A DNA stretch of 64,000 nucleotides. It comes from Linyphia triangularis. Its lineage: Eukaryota; Arthropoda; Arachnida; Araneae; Linyphiidae. The notes under the pieces are model-generated. The model saw nothing but the letters and a program-made list of their open reading frames with translations, did no database searches and was not told the DNA's origin. A program made the translations under genes and the position numbers. Shown piece after piece: positions 63,457 through 64,000 of this stretch. The stretch spans positions 73,005,589 through 73,069,588 of the forward strand of contig OZ021733.1 in assembly GCA_963978545.1 (NCBI GenBank). The letters run 5' to 3'. Every line of letters starts with the position of its first letter. Positions within the stretch are counted from its first letter, which is position 1.

Positions 63457-64000
63457 TTTCATGAGAAAATCTCTGATTTAAGAATGATTGCAGTTTCTTA
63501 TCAAACAACTGCAATTATTGAGAATTTAAATCTGAAATTAATAAATACTAGTGCTCTTGGGGGTTTTTGATCATTGTATTATTTTGCGACAGAGCAAATT
63601 GCGTTCACACTTTCTGAACGTCAATTTAGAAAAGTTCTATTTCCAAAATGATTGAAGTATTTATGTTAAAATCTATTCTGCATAGTAGTTTAAGTTTAAA
63701 ATTATTAAATACTAGCTAAATTATCTTTTTTTGAAATTTTTTTTAGTTTTCGAAACAAAGATTTTAAAAGGCATTTTTTTGACGTTTCATGAGAAAAGTG
63801 CTAAGTGTAAAATGATTGATGTTTTTAAATAAAAAGCTAGCTTGTATTACAATTTAATTCTAAATTGATACAATAATAGGAAAATTTCCTATTTTTGAAC
63901 TTTTTTTCAGTTTTTGACCCAAAGATTTCCAAACACCCTTTTTTCATGTTTCATGAGAAAAGCTCTAATTATACAATGATTGCAATTTTTGAGTAAAGAA
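63457..64000 (+). repeat. Truncated unit at the right edge
   Basis: This unit has A, B and C complete and the first ~55 bases of D. It has TAGCTAAATTATC in B and the AATAATAGG...TTTCCTAT palindrome allele in C, like units 7189 and 12405. Private changes are ATTAATAAATAC near 63540 and AAAAAGCTAGC near 63835. The array continues beyond the window. Confidence 0.9.

Larger units (their letters stand above)
1..64000. repeat. Satellite array of ~653-bp units, 97 complete copies head to tail
   Basis: The window is one uninterrupted tandem array. Taking the first T of the TTTCATGAGAAAATCTC box as unit start, units begin at 17, 668, 1322, 1973, 2626, 3279, 3932, 4584, 5235, 5885, 6537, 7189, 7843, 8496, 9148, 9800, 10451, 11101, 11753, 12405, 13059, 13712, 14364, 15014, 15665, 16318, 16969, 17620, 18271, 18924, 19609, 20263, 20918, 21572, 22226, 22879, 23533, 24187, 24840, 25494, 26148, 26802, 27457, 28111, 28765, 29418, 30072, 30726, 31379, 32033, 32687, 33342, 33998, 34652, 35306, 35960, 36613, 37267, 37918, 38603, 39254, 39909, 40561, 41215, 41869, 42522, 43174, 43827, 44480, 45134, 45786, 46439, 47093, 47746, 48399, 49052, 49701, 50385, 51036, 51687, 52341, 52993, 53647, 54301, 54952, 55603, 56257, 56909, 57563, 58216, 58866, 59541, 60192, 60846, 61499, 62152, 62805 and 63457. 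Ordinary units are 649-656 bp (mean about 652.8); four are 675-685 bp. All have the same orientation. Strand is arbitrary. Confidence 0.99.

Noticed and set aside
1..64000. CRISPR array, because a short box recurs at regular spacing
   Set aside because: The intervals are themselves homologous repeats, not unique spacers, and 160-bp spacing and eukaryote-like satellite structure do not fit CRISPR.
1..64000. Transposable element, rDNA spacer or telomere origin
   Set aside because: I see no terminal repeats, target-site duplications, transposase fragments, rRNA pieces or telomeric hexamers in any unit.

Overview
The whole window is satellite DNA. I see no gene, RNA gene, transposon or unique sequence in 64 kb. 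A repeat unit of about 653 bp runs head to tail from one edge to the other: 97 complete units plus a truncated unit at each end, all in the same orientation. The sequence is very A+T-rich, with long A and T tracts and stop codons in every frame. A long, homogeneous array of this kind points to centromeric, pericentromeric or other heterochromatin of a eukaryotic chromosome assembled from long reads. I do not recognise the family and cannot name the species; an invertebrate is only a guess.

The array is hierarchical. Each 653-bp unit consists of four diverged subunits of about 160-164 bp (here called A, B, C, D), close to nucleosome spacing. They share landmarks in the same order: a 13-bp box TTTCATGAGAAAA at the start of A, C and D (decayed in B), AATGATTG about 26 bp in, an AAATACTAG-like motif near the middle, and a T-rich second half. 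The 653-bp unit is therefore a four-subunit higher-order repeat. Three inverted repeats recur in the unit: a 13-bp-arm hairpin in A, a 27-bp palindrome in one allele class of C, and an A-tract/T-tract palindrome at the D-A junction.

Above that level, variant units recur in fixed order as larger blocks. An 8-unit block of 5216 bp is present twice (about 3.95-14.4 kb, plus a short third piece). A 10-unit block of 6539 bp is present twice (about 19.8-32.9 kb, plus a short third piece). A 6-unit block of 3916 bp is present once completely and once truncated (about 50.4-57.2 kb). Nested 1-, 3-, 4-, 5- and 8-unit duplications fill 41.5-49.0 kb. The stretches between (0-3.9, 14.7-19.8, 33.1-41.5, 49.0-50.4, 57.2-64 kb) are mosaics of the same unit types. 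Blocks at the far left recur at the far right (shift 58,873 bp).

Four units carry a 23-33 bp insertion in subunit C built from a ten-base mini-repeat. Many of the sites that separate unit families are CpG to TpG/CpA transitions, which suggests past cytosine methylation. The block edges are in-register switches between unit types, as expected from unequal crossing-over or conversion. If the array has a function it is structural (centromere or heterochromatin); that is inference, not shown by the sequence.
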